Shown here piece after piece: positions 34,019-46,135 of a stretch of 64,000 nt of DNA. Location: NCBI GenBank assembly GCA_943736015.1, contig OX031061.1, positions 16,873,290 to 16,937,289 of the forward strand, read 5' to 3'. Under the pieces are notes generated by a model. That model was not told the origin of the DNA. It searched no databases and was given only the letters and a program-made list of their open reading frames with translations. The position numbers were made by a program, and so were the translations under genes. The stretch is from Tridacna crocea (taxonomy: Eukaryota > Mollusca > Bivalvia > Cardiida > Cardiidae). Within the stretch, counting starts at the first letter, position 1, and each line of letters starts with the position of its first letter.

Positions 34019-35922
34019 TTACGATTTTATATGCAGCACGTAACAGTCACGTACGGGTGAGATGCTCATCGTAACCAAATCAATGGCCCTAGTGAGAGAA
34101 AAAGAAAAAAGAAAAATCCCTATAATTGACTTAAGCAGCAGTTGTCGTCTGCTATAAAATATTCCGAAAGTCGATTTTTCATGTTTTTGCGGATACGTAA
34201 GTGGCACCTGCGAGACAATAGACAACCTAAAAGGCTTTGTTGTCACGGGGATAAAAGATTGCAGAAATAAAAAACAGATATTAGAAATTAAGTTCCCTAT
34301 ATTTGACTTATTAAGCAACAGGTGTCGTCTGCCATGAAATGTTCCGTAAGTCGATTTTTCGCATTTTCGCGGATACGTAACTGGCACCTATGAGACGGTA
34401 GTCAACGTAAATGGATTTGTCATCACGGTATAAAGAGATTGGAGAAAAAAATATAAATTTAAATATTTAGTTCCTTTTGTTTGATTTATGCAATAAGAAG
34501 CAGTTGCTACTGAAAGAGCCTTCAGTCTTTTTTTAGCCACTTGTCGCATTATTTTCTGGGGTTTTCGCATGAGCGTAACTGGCACGTATGAGACGGAAGT
34601 CAACGTAACTGGGTTTCTTGTTGCGGTTCGAAGAGATTAAAAAAATTACACTTCAATTGCCTTTGTTTGATATATGAGAGTTTTCAGTCTTTTTTTAGCC
34701 ACTTGTCGCATTAATTTCTGAGGTTTTCGCATGAGCGTAACTGGCACATAGTCAACGTAACTGGGTTTCTTGTCGCGGTTTGAAGAGATTACAAAAATTT
34801 CAACTTCAGTTGCCTTTGTTTGATATATGCAATAGGAAGCAACTGAAAGAGTTTTCAGTCTTTTTTTAGCCACTTGTCACATTAATTTCTGGGCGGGTTT
34901 TTTTTACACTGTACATTGATCACTTTGGCTTATTGAAAGTTTCAATGTGCAGCATTTATTGTGGGCTGAGTTAGAAAAGCAAATCCAGTTAAGGGCTGGG
35001 GGGGGCTGGGTGCATCGAGGGTTAAAGGGAAGTAATTCTTGCATTAATTTCTGGGCGTTTTTTTTTAAAACTGTACATTGATCACTTTGGCTTATTGAAA
35101 GCTTCAATGTGCAGCATTTATTGTGGGCTGAGTTAGAAAAGAAAATCCAGTAAAGGGCTGGGGAGGGGGGGGGGGCTGGGTGTATCGAGTGTTAAAGGGA
35201 AGTAATTCTTTCAAGGGGCTTGAAAAGACCAAAACACGGTCTTCTGCGCCCCTATTTTCAGTGAAATCTGGCATGTGTGGATGGTGCAGGCCTGGCAGTT
35301 TGCCAAGGACTGCACAGCAGCCTTTAAAGAAGACTTTAAATCCACTTTTATGCCGTTTTTTTCACTGTTTTTTATGGATAAATTTTGGCGCCATTTTTGA
35401 GCGATTTTGAAGCTCTCTGATTGGCTGTTTAATTTCTTAAGTCTTCTCTGATTGGCTGCTGGTATCCATTCTGATTTCCTTAAAGCTTCTCTGATTGGAT
35501 AGTTATTAACCTTTTACCACACAATGACGCCTTTTAAAGAAGGCTGTTAAAAATAATCTGAGGAAAGGAGACAATGCAGGTTACCAGCATTTTCTCCTTT
35601 TCCCACAATGTTTTCTACCCTATCAAAGAAACAATTGATTTTTAGTTATTCTTACATCTTATTGTATCTTTATGGCCTACTTCTAAATTCTTCAAACAAG
35701 AACAAGATTTTTTTATTGGAAAAAGTTTCCGCAACAGCAACTGGTTAATTCTGAATTTCTATATTTTTGCGCAGCGATTAAACATAAAATTGACTTTTGA
35801 CTCTTGCGGTCGTCAAAATTGGCTCAATGTTTTCGTGACCCTGGTAAGAAAACAGGGAAAATTTTTGTTTACCTCTCTTTGATTTGTACAACAGGTTGCC
35901 TCCGAAAGTGTCAAAGTTGATT
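34019..35922 (+). repeat. Unit 18 (two B copies)
   Basis: 1904 bp. B copies at 34908 and 35070 with the same fusion as unit 16, and the same GAGATTAAAAAAATTAC variant. It appears to be a recent copy of unit 16 (period 3983 bp). Confidence 0.97.
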
Positions 35923-38002
35923 TTACGATTTTATATGCAGCACGTAACAGTCACGTACGGGTGAGATGCTCATCGTAACCAAATCAATGGCCCTAGTGAG
36001 AGAAAAAGAAAAAAGAAAAATCCCTATAATTGACTTAAGCAGCAGTTGTCGTCTGCTATAAAATATTCCGAAAGTCGATTTTTCATGTTTTTGCGGATAC
36101 GTAAGTGGCACCTGCGAGACAATAGACAACCTAAAAGGCTTTGTTGTCACGGGGATAAAAGATTGCAGAAATAAAAAACAGATATTAGAAATTAAGTTCC
36201 CTATATTTGACTTATTAAGCAACAGGTGTCGTCTGCCATGAAATGTTCCGTAAGTCGATTTTTCGCATTTTCGCGGATACGTAACTGGCACCTATGAGAC
36301 GGTAGTCAACGTAAATGGATTTGTCATCACGGTATAAAGAGATTGGAGAAAAAAATATAAATTTAAATATTTAGTTCCTTTTGTTTGATTTATGCAATAA
36401 GAAGCAGTTGCTACTGAAAGAGCCTTCAGTCTTTTTTTAGCCACTTGTCGCATTATTTTCTGGGGTTTTCGCATGAGCGTAACTGGCACGTATGAGACGG
36501 AAGTCAACGTAACTGGGTTTCTTGTTGCGGTTCGAAGAGATTAGAAAAATTACACTTCAATTGCCTTTGTTTGATATATGAGAGTTTTCAGTCTTTTTTT
36601 AGCCACTTGTCGCATTAATTTCTGAGGTTTTCGCATGAGCGTAACTGGCACATAGTCAACGTAACTGGGTTTCTTGTCGCGGTTTGAAGAGATTACAAAA
36701 ATTTCAACTTCAGTTGCCTTTGTTTGATATATGCAATAGGAAGCAACTGAAAGAGTTTTCAGTCTTTTTTTAGCCACTTGTCACATTAATTTCTGGGCGG
36801 GTTTTTTTTACACTGTACATTGATCACTTTGGCTTATTGAAAGTTTCAATGTGCAGCATTTATTGTGGGCTGAGTTAGAAAAGCAAATCCAGTTAAGGGC
36901 TGGGGGGGGGGCTGGGTGCATCGAGGGTTAAAGGGAAGTAATTCTTGCATTAATTTCTGGGCGTTTTTTTTTAAAACTGTACATTGATCACTTTGGCTTA
37001 TTGAAAGCTTCAATGTGCAGCATTTATTGTGGGCTGAGTTAGAAAAGCAAATCCAGTTAAGGGATGGGGAGGGGGTGTGTTGGGTGCATCGAGGGTTAAA
37101 GGGAAGTAATTCTTGCATTATTTTCTGGGCTTTTTTTCTTTTTTTTTTTAACTGTACATTGATCACTTTGGCTTATTGAAAGCTTCAATGTGCAGCATTT
37201 ATTGTGGGCTGAGTTAGAAAAGAAAATCCAGTAAAGGGCTGGGGAGGGGGGGGGGCTGGGTGTATCGAGTGTTAAAGGGAAGTAATTCTTTCAAGGGGCT
37301 TGAAAAGACCAAAACACGGTCTTCTGCGCCCCTATTTTCAGTGAAATCTGGCATGTGTGGATGGTGCAGGCCTGGCAGTTTGCCAAGGACTGCACAGCAG
37401 CCTTTAAAGAAGACTTTAAATCCACTTTTATGCCGTTTTTTTCACTGTTTTTTATGGATAAATTTTGGCGCCATTTTTGAGCGATTTTGAAGCTCTCTGA
37501 TTGGCTGTTTAATTTCTTAAGTCTTCTCTGATTGGCTGCTGGTATCCATTCTGATTTCCTTAAAGCTTCTCTGATTGGATAGTTATTAACCTTTTACCAC
37601 ACAATGACGCCTTTTAAAGAAGGCTGTTAAAAATAATCTGAGGAAAGGAGACAATGCAGGTTACCAGCATTTTCTCCTTTTCCCACAATGTTTTCTACCC
37701 TATCAAAGAAACAATTGATTTTTAGTTATTCTTACATCTTATTGTATCTTTATGGCCTACTTCTAAATTCTTCAAACAAGAACAAGATTTTTTTATTGGA
37801 AAAAGTTTCCGCAACAGCAACTGGTTAATTCTGAATTTCTATATTTTTGTGCAGCGATTAAACATAAAATTGACTTTTGACTCTTGCGGTCGTCAAAATT
37901 GGCTCAATGTTTTCGTGACCCTGGTAAGAAAACAGGGAAAATTTTTGTATACCTTTCTTTGATTTGTACAACAGGTTGCCTCCGAAAGTGTCAAAGTTGA
38001 TT
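35923..38002 (+). repeat. Unit 19
   Basis: Full layout, 2080 bp. Repeats the unit 14 marker set, including an identical T7-C-T11 run at 37131-37149. Private change TTTTTGTATACC near the end of module C. Confidence 0.97.
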
Positions 38003-40083
38003 TTACGATTTTATATGCAGCACGAAACAGTCACGTACGGGTGAAATTCTCATCGTAACCAAATCAATGGCCCTAGTGAGAGAAAAAGAAAAAAGAAAAA
38101 TCCCTATAATTGACTTAAGCAGCAGTTGTCGTCTGCTATAAAATATTCCGAAAGTCGATTTTTCATGTTTTTGCGGATATGTAAGTGGCACCTGCGAGAC
38201 AATAGACAACCTAAAAGGCTTTGTTGTCACGGGGATAAAAGATTGCAGAAATAAAAAACAGATATTAGAAATTAAGTTCCCTATATTTGACTTATTAAGC
38301 AACAGGTGTCGTCTGCCATGAAATGTTCCGTAAGTCGATTTTTCGCATTTTCGCGGATACGTAACTGGCACCTATGAGACAGTAGTCAACGTAAATGGAT
38401 TTGTCATCACGGTATAAAGAGATTGGAGAAAAAAATATAAATTTAAATATTTAGTTCCTTTTGTTTGATTTATGCAATAAGAAGCAGTTGCTACTGAAAG
38501 AGCCTTCAGTCTTTTTTTAGCCACTTGTCGCATTATTTTCTGGGGTTTTCGCATGAGCGTAACTGGCACGTATGAGACGGAAGTCAACGTAACTGGGTTT
38601 CTTGTTGCGGTTCGAAGAGATTAGAAAAATTACACTTCAATTGCCTTTGTTTGATATATGAGAGTTTTCAGTCTTTTTTTAGCCACTTGTCGCATTAATT
38701 TCTGAGGTTTTCGCATGAGCGTAACTGGCACATAGTCAACGTAACTGGGTTTCTTGTCGCGGTTTGAAGAGATTACAAAAATTACACTTCAGTTGCCTTT
38801 GTTTGATATATGCAATAGGAAGCAACTGAAAGAGTTTTCAGTCTTTTTTTAGCCACTTGTCACATTAATTTCTGGGCGGGTTTTTTTTACACTGTACATT
38901 GATCACTTTGGCTTATTGAAAGTTTCAATGTGCAGCATTTATTGTGGGCTGAGTTAGAAAAGCAAATCCAGTTAAGGGCTGGGGGGGGCTGGGTGCATCG
39001 AGGGTTAAAGGGAAGTAATTCTTGCATTAATTTCTGGGCGTTTTTTTTTTAAACTGTACATTGATCACTTTGGCTTATTGAAAGCTTCAATGTGCAGCAT
39101 TTATTGTGGGCTGAGTTAGAAAAGCAAATCCAGTTAAGGGATGGGGAGGGGGTGTGTTGGGTGCATCGAGGGTTAAAGGGAAGTAATTCTTGCATTATTT
39201 TCTGGGCGTTTTTTTTTTTTTTTTTTTTTTAAACTGTACATTGATCACTTTGGCTTATTGAAAGCTTCAATGTGCAGCATTTATTGTGGGCTGAGTTAGA
39301 AAAGAAAATCCAGTAAAGGGCTGGGGAGGGGGGGGGCTGGGTGTATCGAGTGTTAAAGGGAAGTAATTCTTTCAAGGGGCTTGAAAAGACCAAAACACGG
39401 TCTTCTGCGCCCCTATTTTCAGTGAAATCTGGCATGTGTGGATGGTGCAGGCCTGGCAGTTTGCCAAGGACTGCACAGCAGCCTTTAAAGAAGACTTTAA
39501 ATCCACTTTTATGCCGTTTTTTTCACTGTTTTTTATGGATAAATTTTGGCGCCATTTTTGAGCGATTTTGAAGCTCTCTGATTGGCTGTTTAATTTCTTA
39601 AGTCTTCTCTGATTGGCTGCTGGTATCCATTCTGATTTCCTTAAAGCTTCTCTGATTGGATAGTTATTAACCTTTTACCACACAATGACGCCTTTTAAAG
39701 AAGGCTGTTAAAAATAATCTGAGGAAAGGAGACAATGCAGGTTACCAGCATTTTCTCCTTTTCCCACAATGATTTCTACCCTATCAAAGAAACAATTGAT
39801 TTTTAGTTATTCTTACATCTTATTGTATCTTTATGGCCTTCTTCTAAATTCTTCAAACAAGAACAAGATTTTTTTATTGGAAAAAGTTTCCGCAACAGCA
39901 ACTGGTTAATTCTGAATTTCTATATTTTTGCGCAGCGATTAAACATAAAATTGACTTTTGACTCTTGCGGTCGTCAAAATTGGCTCAATGTTTTCGTGAC
40001 CCTGGTAAGAAAACAGGGAAAATTTTTGTTTACCTCTCTTTGATTTGTACAACAGGTTGCCTCCGAAAGTGTCAAAGTTGATT
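38003..40083 (+). repeat. Unit 20
   Basis: Full layout, 2081 bp. Repeats the unit 15 markers (GTGAAATTCTC, GAGACAGTAG, T10-AAA, ACAATGATTTC). Private changes are GCACGAAACAG and ATATGTAAG. Confidence 0.97.
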
Positions 40084-41985
40084 TTACGATTTTATATGCA
40101 GCACGTAACAGTCACGTACGGGTGAGATGCTCATCGTAACCAAATCAATGGCCCTAGTGAGAGAAAAAGAAAAAAGAAAAATCCCTATAATTGACTTAAG
40201 CAGCAGTTGTCGTCTGCTATAAAATATTCCGAAAGTCGATTTTTCATGTTTTTGCGGATACGTAAGTGGCACCTGCGAGACAATAGACAACCTAAAAGGC
40301 TTTGTTGTCACGGGGATAAAAGATTGCAGAAATAAAAAACAGATATTAGAAATTAAGTTCCCTATATTTGACTTATTAAGCAACAGGTGTCGTCTGCCAT
40401 GAAATGTTCCGTAAGTCGATTTTTCGCATTTTCGCGGATACGTAACTGGCACCTATGAGACGGTAGTCAACGTAAATGGATTTGTCATCACGGTATAAAG
40501 AGATTGGAGAAAAAAATATAAATTTAAATATTTAGTTCCTTTTGTTTGATTTATGCAATAAGAAGCAGTTGCTACTGAAAGAGCCTTCAGTCTTTTTTTA
40601 GCCACTTGTCGCATTATTTTCTGGGGTTTTCGCATGAGCGTAACTGGCACGTATGAGACGGAAGTCAACGTAACTGGGTTTCTTGTTGCGGTTCGAAGAG
40701 ATTAGAAAAATTACACTTCAATTGCCTTTGTTTGATATATGAGAGTTTTCAGTCTTTTTTTAGCCACTTGTCGCATTAATTTCTGAGGTTTTCGCATGAG
40801 CGTAACTGGCACATAGTCAACGTAACTGGGTTTCTTGTCGCGGTTTGAAGAGATTATAAAAATTTCAACTTCAGTTGCCTTTGTTTGATATATGCAATAG
40901 GAAGCAACTGAAAGAGTTTTCAGTCTTTTTTTAGCCACTTGTCACATTAATTTCTGGGCGGGTTTTTTTACACTGTACATTGATCACTTTGGCTTATTGA
41001 AAGTTTCAATGTGCAGCATTTATTGTGGGCTGAGTTAGAAAAGCAAATCCAGTTAAGGGCTGGGGGGGGCTGGGTGCATCGAGGGTTAAAGGGAAGTAAT
41101 TCTTGCATTAATTTCTGGGCGTTTTTTTTTAAAACTGTACATTGATCACTTTGGCTTATTGAAAGCTTCAATGTGCAGCATTTATTGTGGGCTGAGTTAG
41201 AAAAGAAAATCCAGTAAAGGGCTGGGGAGGGGGGGGGGCTGGGTGTATCGAGTGTTAAAGGGAAGTAATTCTTTCAAGGGGCTTGAAAAGACCAAAACAC
41301 GGTCTTCTGCGCCCCTATTTTCAGTGAAATCTGGCATGTGTGGATGGTGCAGGCCTGGCAGTTTGCCAAGGACTGCACAGCAGCCTTTAAAGAAGACTTT
41401 AAATCCACTTTTATGCCGTTTTTTTCACTGTTTTTTATGGATAAATTTTGGCGCCATTTTTGAGCGATTTTGAAGCTCTCTGATTGGCTGTTTAATTTCT
41501 TAAGTCTTCTCTGATTGGCTGCTGGTATCCATTCTGATTTCCTTAAAGCTTCTCTGATTGGATAGTTATTAACCTTTTACCACACAATGACGCCTTTTAA
41601 AGAAGGCTGTTAAAAATAATCTGAGGAAAGGAGACAATGCAGGTTACCAGCATTTTCTCCTTTTCCCACAATGTTTTCTACCCTATCAAAGAAACAATTG
41701 ATTTTTAGTTATTCTTACATCTTATTGTATCTTTATGGCCTACTTCTAAATTCTTCAAACAAGAACAAGATTTTTTTATTGGAAAAAGTTTCCGCAACAG
41801 CAACTGGTTAATTCTGAATTTCTATATTTTTGCGCAGCGATTAAACATAAAATTGACTTTTGACTCTTGCGGTCGTCAAAATTGGCTCAATGTTTTCGTG
41901 ACCCTGGTAAGAAAACAGGGAAAATTTTTGTTTACCTTTCTTTGATTTGTACAACAGGTTGCCTCCGAAAGTGTCAAAGTTGATT
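40084..41985 (+). repeat. Unit 21 (two B copies)
   Basis: 1902 bp. B copies at 40972 and 41134 with the unit 16/18 fusion. Has GAGATTATAAAAATTTCAAC and a T7 rather than T8 lead before B1. Last unit of domain 2. Confidence 0.97.
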
Positions 41986-44065
41986 TTACGATTTTATATG
42001 CAGCACGTAACAGTCACGTACGGGTGAGATGCTCATCGTAACCAAATCAATGGCCCTAGTGAGAGAAAAAGAAAAAAGAAAAATCCCTATAATTGACTTA
42101 AGCAGCAGTTGTCGTCTGCTATAAAATATTCCGAAAGTCGATTTTTCATGTTTTTGCGGATACGTAAGTGGCACCTGCGAGACAATAGACAACCTAAAAG
42201 GCTTTGTTGTCACGGGGATAAAAGATTGCAGAAATAAAAAACAGATATTAGAAATTAAGTTCCCTATATTTGACTTATTAAGCAACAGGTGTCGTCTGCC
42301 ATGAAATGTTCCGTAAGTCGATTTTTCGCATTTTCGCGGATACGTAACTGGCACCTATGAGACGGTAGTCAACGTAAATGGATTTGTAATCACGGTATAA
42401 AGAGATTGGAGAAAAAAATATAAACTTAAATATTTAGTTCCTTTTGTTTGATTTATGCAATAAGAAGCAGTTGCTACTGAAAGAGCCTTCAGTCTTTTTT
42501 TAGCCACTTGTCGCATTATTTTCTGGGGTTTTCGCATGAGCGTAACTGGCACGTATGAGACGGAAGTCAACGTAACTGGGTTTCTTGTTGCGGTTCGAAG
42601 AGATTAGAAAAATTACACTTCAATTGCCTTTGTTTGATATATGAGAGTTTTCAGTCTTTTTTTAGCCACTTGTCGCATTAATTTCTGAGGTTTTCGCATG
42701 AGCGTAACTGGCACATAGTCAACGTAACTGGGTTTCTTGTCGCGGTTTGAAGAGATTACAAAAATTACACTTCAGTTGCCTTTGTTTGATATATGCAATA
42801 GGAAGCAACTGAAAGAGTCTTCAGTCTTTTTTTAGCCACTTGTCACATTAATTTCTGGGCGGGTTTTTTTTACACTGTACATTGATCACTTTGGCTTATT
42901 GAAAGTTTCAATGTGCAGCATTTATTGTGGGCTGAGTTAGAAAAGCAAATCCAGTTAAGGGCTGGGGGGGCTGGGTGCATCGAGGGTTAAAGGGAAGTAA
43001 TTCTTGCATTAATTTCTGGGCGTTTTTTTTTAAAACTGTACATTGATCACTTTGGCTTATTGAAAGCTTCAATGTGCAGCATTTATTGTGGGCTGAGTTA
43101 GAAAAGCAAATCCAGTTAAGGGATGGGGAGGGGGTGTGTTGGGTGCATCGAGTGTTAAAGGGAAGTAATTCTTGCATTATTTTCTGGGCGGTTTTATTAT
43201 TTTTTTTTTTTTAACTGTACATTGATCACTTTGGCTTATTGAAAGCTTCAATGTGCAGCATTTATTGTGGGCTGAGTTAGAAAAGAAAATCCAGTAAAGG
43301 GCTGGGGAGGGGGGGGGGCTGGGTGTATCGAGTGTTAAAGGGAAGTAATTCTTTCAAGGGGCTTGAAAAGACCAAAACACGGTCTTCTGCGCCCCTATTT
43401 TCAGTGAAATCTGGCATGTGTGGATGGTGCAGGCCTGGCAGTTTGCCAAGGACTGCACAGCAGCCTTTAAAGAAGACTTTAAATCCACTTTTATGCCGTT
43501 TTTTTCACTGTTTTTTATGGATAAATTTTGGCGCCATTTTTGAGCGACTTTGAAGCTCTCTGATTGGCTGTTTAATTTCTTAAGTCTTCTCTGATTGGCT
43601 GCTGGTATCCATTCTGATTTCCTTAAAGCTTCTCTGATTGGATAGTTATTAACCTTTTACCACACAATGACGCCTTTTAAAGAAGGCTGTTAAAAATAAT
43701 CTGAGGAAAGGAGACAATGCAGGTTACCAGCATTTTCTCCTTTTCCCACAATGTTTTCTACCCTATCAAAGAAACAATTGATTTTTAGTTATTCTTACAT
43801 CTTATTGTATCTTTATGGCCTACTTCTAAATTCTTCAAACAAGAACAAGATTTTTTTATTGGAAAAAGTTTCCGCAACAGCAACTGGTTAATTCTGAATT
43901 TCTATATATTTGCGCAGTGATTAAACATAAAATTGACTTTTGACTCTTGCGGTCGTCAAAATTGGCTCAATGTTTTCGTGACCCTGGTAAGAAAACAGGG
44001 AAAATTTTTGTTTACCTTTCTTTGATTTGTACAACAGGTTGCCTCCGAAAGTGTCAAAGTTGATT
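41986..44065 (+). repeat. Unit 22 (Z type)
   Basis: Full layout, 2080 bp. Has TTTGTAATCACGG in r2, GAGTCTTCAGTC in r5, CATCGAGTGTT in B2, a T run broken as GGTTTTATTATT, GCGACTTTGAAG and ATATATTTGCGCAGTG. Confidence 0.97.
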
Positions 44066-46135
44066 TTACGATTTTATATGCAGCACGTAACAGTCACGTA
44101 CGGGTGAGATGCTCATCGTAACCAAATCAATGGCCCTAGTGAGAGAAAAAGAAAAAAGAAAAATCCCTATAATTGACTTAAGCAGCAGTTGTCGTCTGCT
44201 ATAAAATATTCCGAAAGTCGATTTTTCATGTTTTTGCGGATACGTAAGTGGCACCTGCGAGACAATAGACAACCTAAAAGGCTTTGTTGTCACGGGGATA
44301 AAAGATTGCAGAAATAAAAAACAGATATTAGAAATTAAGTTCCCTATATTTGACTTATTAAGCAACAGGTGTCGTCTGCCATGAAATGTTCCGTAAGTCG
44401 ATTTTTCGCATTTTCGCGGATATGTAACTGGCACCTATGAGACGGTAGTCAACGTAAATGGATTTGTCATCACGGTATAAAGAGATTGGAGAAAAAAATA
44501 TAAACTTAAATATTTAGTTCCTTTTGTTTGATTTATGCAATAAGAAGCAGTTGCTACTGAAAGAGCCTTCAGTCTTTTTTTAGCCACTTGTCGCATTATT
44601 TTCTGGGGTTTTCGCATGAGCGTAACTGGCACGTATGAGACGGAAGTCAACGTAACTGGGTTTCTTGTTGCGGTTCGAAGAGACTAGAAAAATTACACTT
44701 CAATTGCCTTTGTTTGATATATGAGAGTTTTCAGTCTTTTTTTAGCCACTTGTCGCATTAATTTCTGAGGTTTTCGCATGAGCGTAACTGGCACATAGTC
44801 AACGTAACTGGGTTTCTCGTCGCGGTTTGAAGAGATTACAAAAATTACACTTCAGTTGCCTTTGTTTGATATATGCAATAGGAAGCAACTGAAAGAGTTT
44901 TCAGTCTTTTTTTAGCCACTTGTCACATTAATTTCTGGGCGGGTTTTTTTTACACTGTACATTGATCACTTTGGCTTATTGAAAGTTTCAATGTGCAGCA
45001 TTTATTGTGGGCTGAGTTAGAAAAGCAAATCCAGTTAAGGGCTGGGGGGGGGCTGGGTGCATCGAGGGTTAAAGGGAAGTAATTCTTGCATTAATTTCTG
45101 GGCGTTTTTTTTTAAAACTGTACATTGATCACTTTGGCTTATTGAAAGCTTCAATGTGCAGCATTTATTGTGGGCTGAGTTAGAAAAGCAAATCCAGTTA
45201 AGGGATGGGGAGGGGGTGTGTTGGGTGCATCGAGGGTTAAAGGGAAGTAATTCTTGCATTAATTTCTGGGCGTTTTTTTTAAAACTGTACATTGATCACT
45301 TTGGCTTATTGAAAGCTTCAATGTGCAGCATTTATTGTGGGCTGAGTTAGAAAAGCAAATCCAGTAAAGGGCTGGGGAGGGGGGGGGGCTGGGTGTATCG
45401 AGTGTTAAAGGGAAGTAATTCTTTCAAGGGGCTTGAAAAGACCAAAACACGGTCTTCTGCGCCCCTATTTTCAGTGAAATCTGGCATGTGTGGATGATGC
45501 AGGCCTGGCAGTTTGCCAAGGACTGCACAGCAGCCTTTAAAGAAGACTTTAAATCCACTTTTATGCCGTTTTTTTCACTGTTTTTTATGGATAAATTTTG
45601 GCGCCATTTTTGAGCGATTTTGAAGCTCTCTGATTGGCTGTTTAATTTCTTAAGTCTTCTCTGATTGGCTGCTGGTATCCATTCTGATTTCCTTAAAGCT
45701 TCTCTGATTGGATAGTTATTAACCTTTTACCACACAATGACGCCTTGTAAAGAAGGCTGTTAAAAATAATCTGAGGAAAGGAGACAATGCAGGTTACCAG
45801 CATTTTCTCCTTTTCCCACAATGTTTTCTACCCTATCAAAGAAACAATTGATTTTTAGTTATTCTTACATCTTATTGTATCTTTATGGCCTACTTCTAAA
45901 TTCTTCAAACAAGAACAAGATTTTTTTATTGGAAAAAGTTTCCGCAACAGCAACTGGTTAATTCTGAATTTCTATATTTTTGTGCAGCGATTAAACATAA
46001 AATTGACTTTTGACTCTTGCGGTCGTCAAAATTGGCTCAATGTTTTCGTGACCCTGGTAAGAAAACAGGGAAAATTTTTGTTTACCTTTCTTTGATTTGT
46101 ACAACAGGTTGCCTCCGAAAGTGTCAAAGTTGATT
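44066..46135 (+). repeat. Unit 23 (X type)
   Basis: 2070 bp; short because the spacer before B3 is T8-AAAA. Has GATATGTAACTGG, GAGACTAG and TTCTCGTCGC. Private changes GGATGATGCAGG and GCCTTGTAAAG; the latter weakens the GCCTT/AAGGC hairpin loop region. Module C has TTTTTGTGCAGCG. Confidence 0.97.

Larger units (their letters stand above)
10129..41985 (+). repeat. Array domain 2 (units 6-21)
   Basis: Most units here carry TATAAATTTAAAT in r3 (units 7, 8 and 11-21); units 9 and 10 carry the other form and unit 6 lacks the site. All the units with fewer than three B subrepeats lie here (9, 10, 16, 18, 21), as do the 134-bp duplication and the roughly 10.05-kb higher-order repeat. Units 6, 8, 10 and 11 share a GGTACAGG variant in module C, where others have GGTGCAGG. 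Confidence 0.75.
25874..41985 (+). repeat. Higher-order repeat of about 10.05 kb with nested 3.98-kb dimers
   Basis: Units 14, 15 and 16 match units 19, 20 and 21 marker for marker, at offsets of 10,049, 10,047 and 10,048 bp. Inside this, long-short pairs 15+16, 17+18 and 20+21 recur, measuring 3983, 3984 and 3983 bp. Only three of the five units of the second copy are present before domain 3 begins. Confidence 0.88.
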
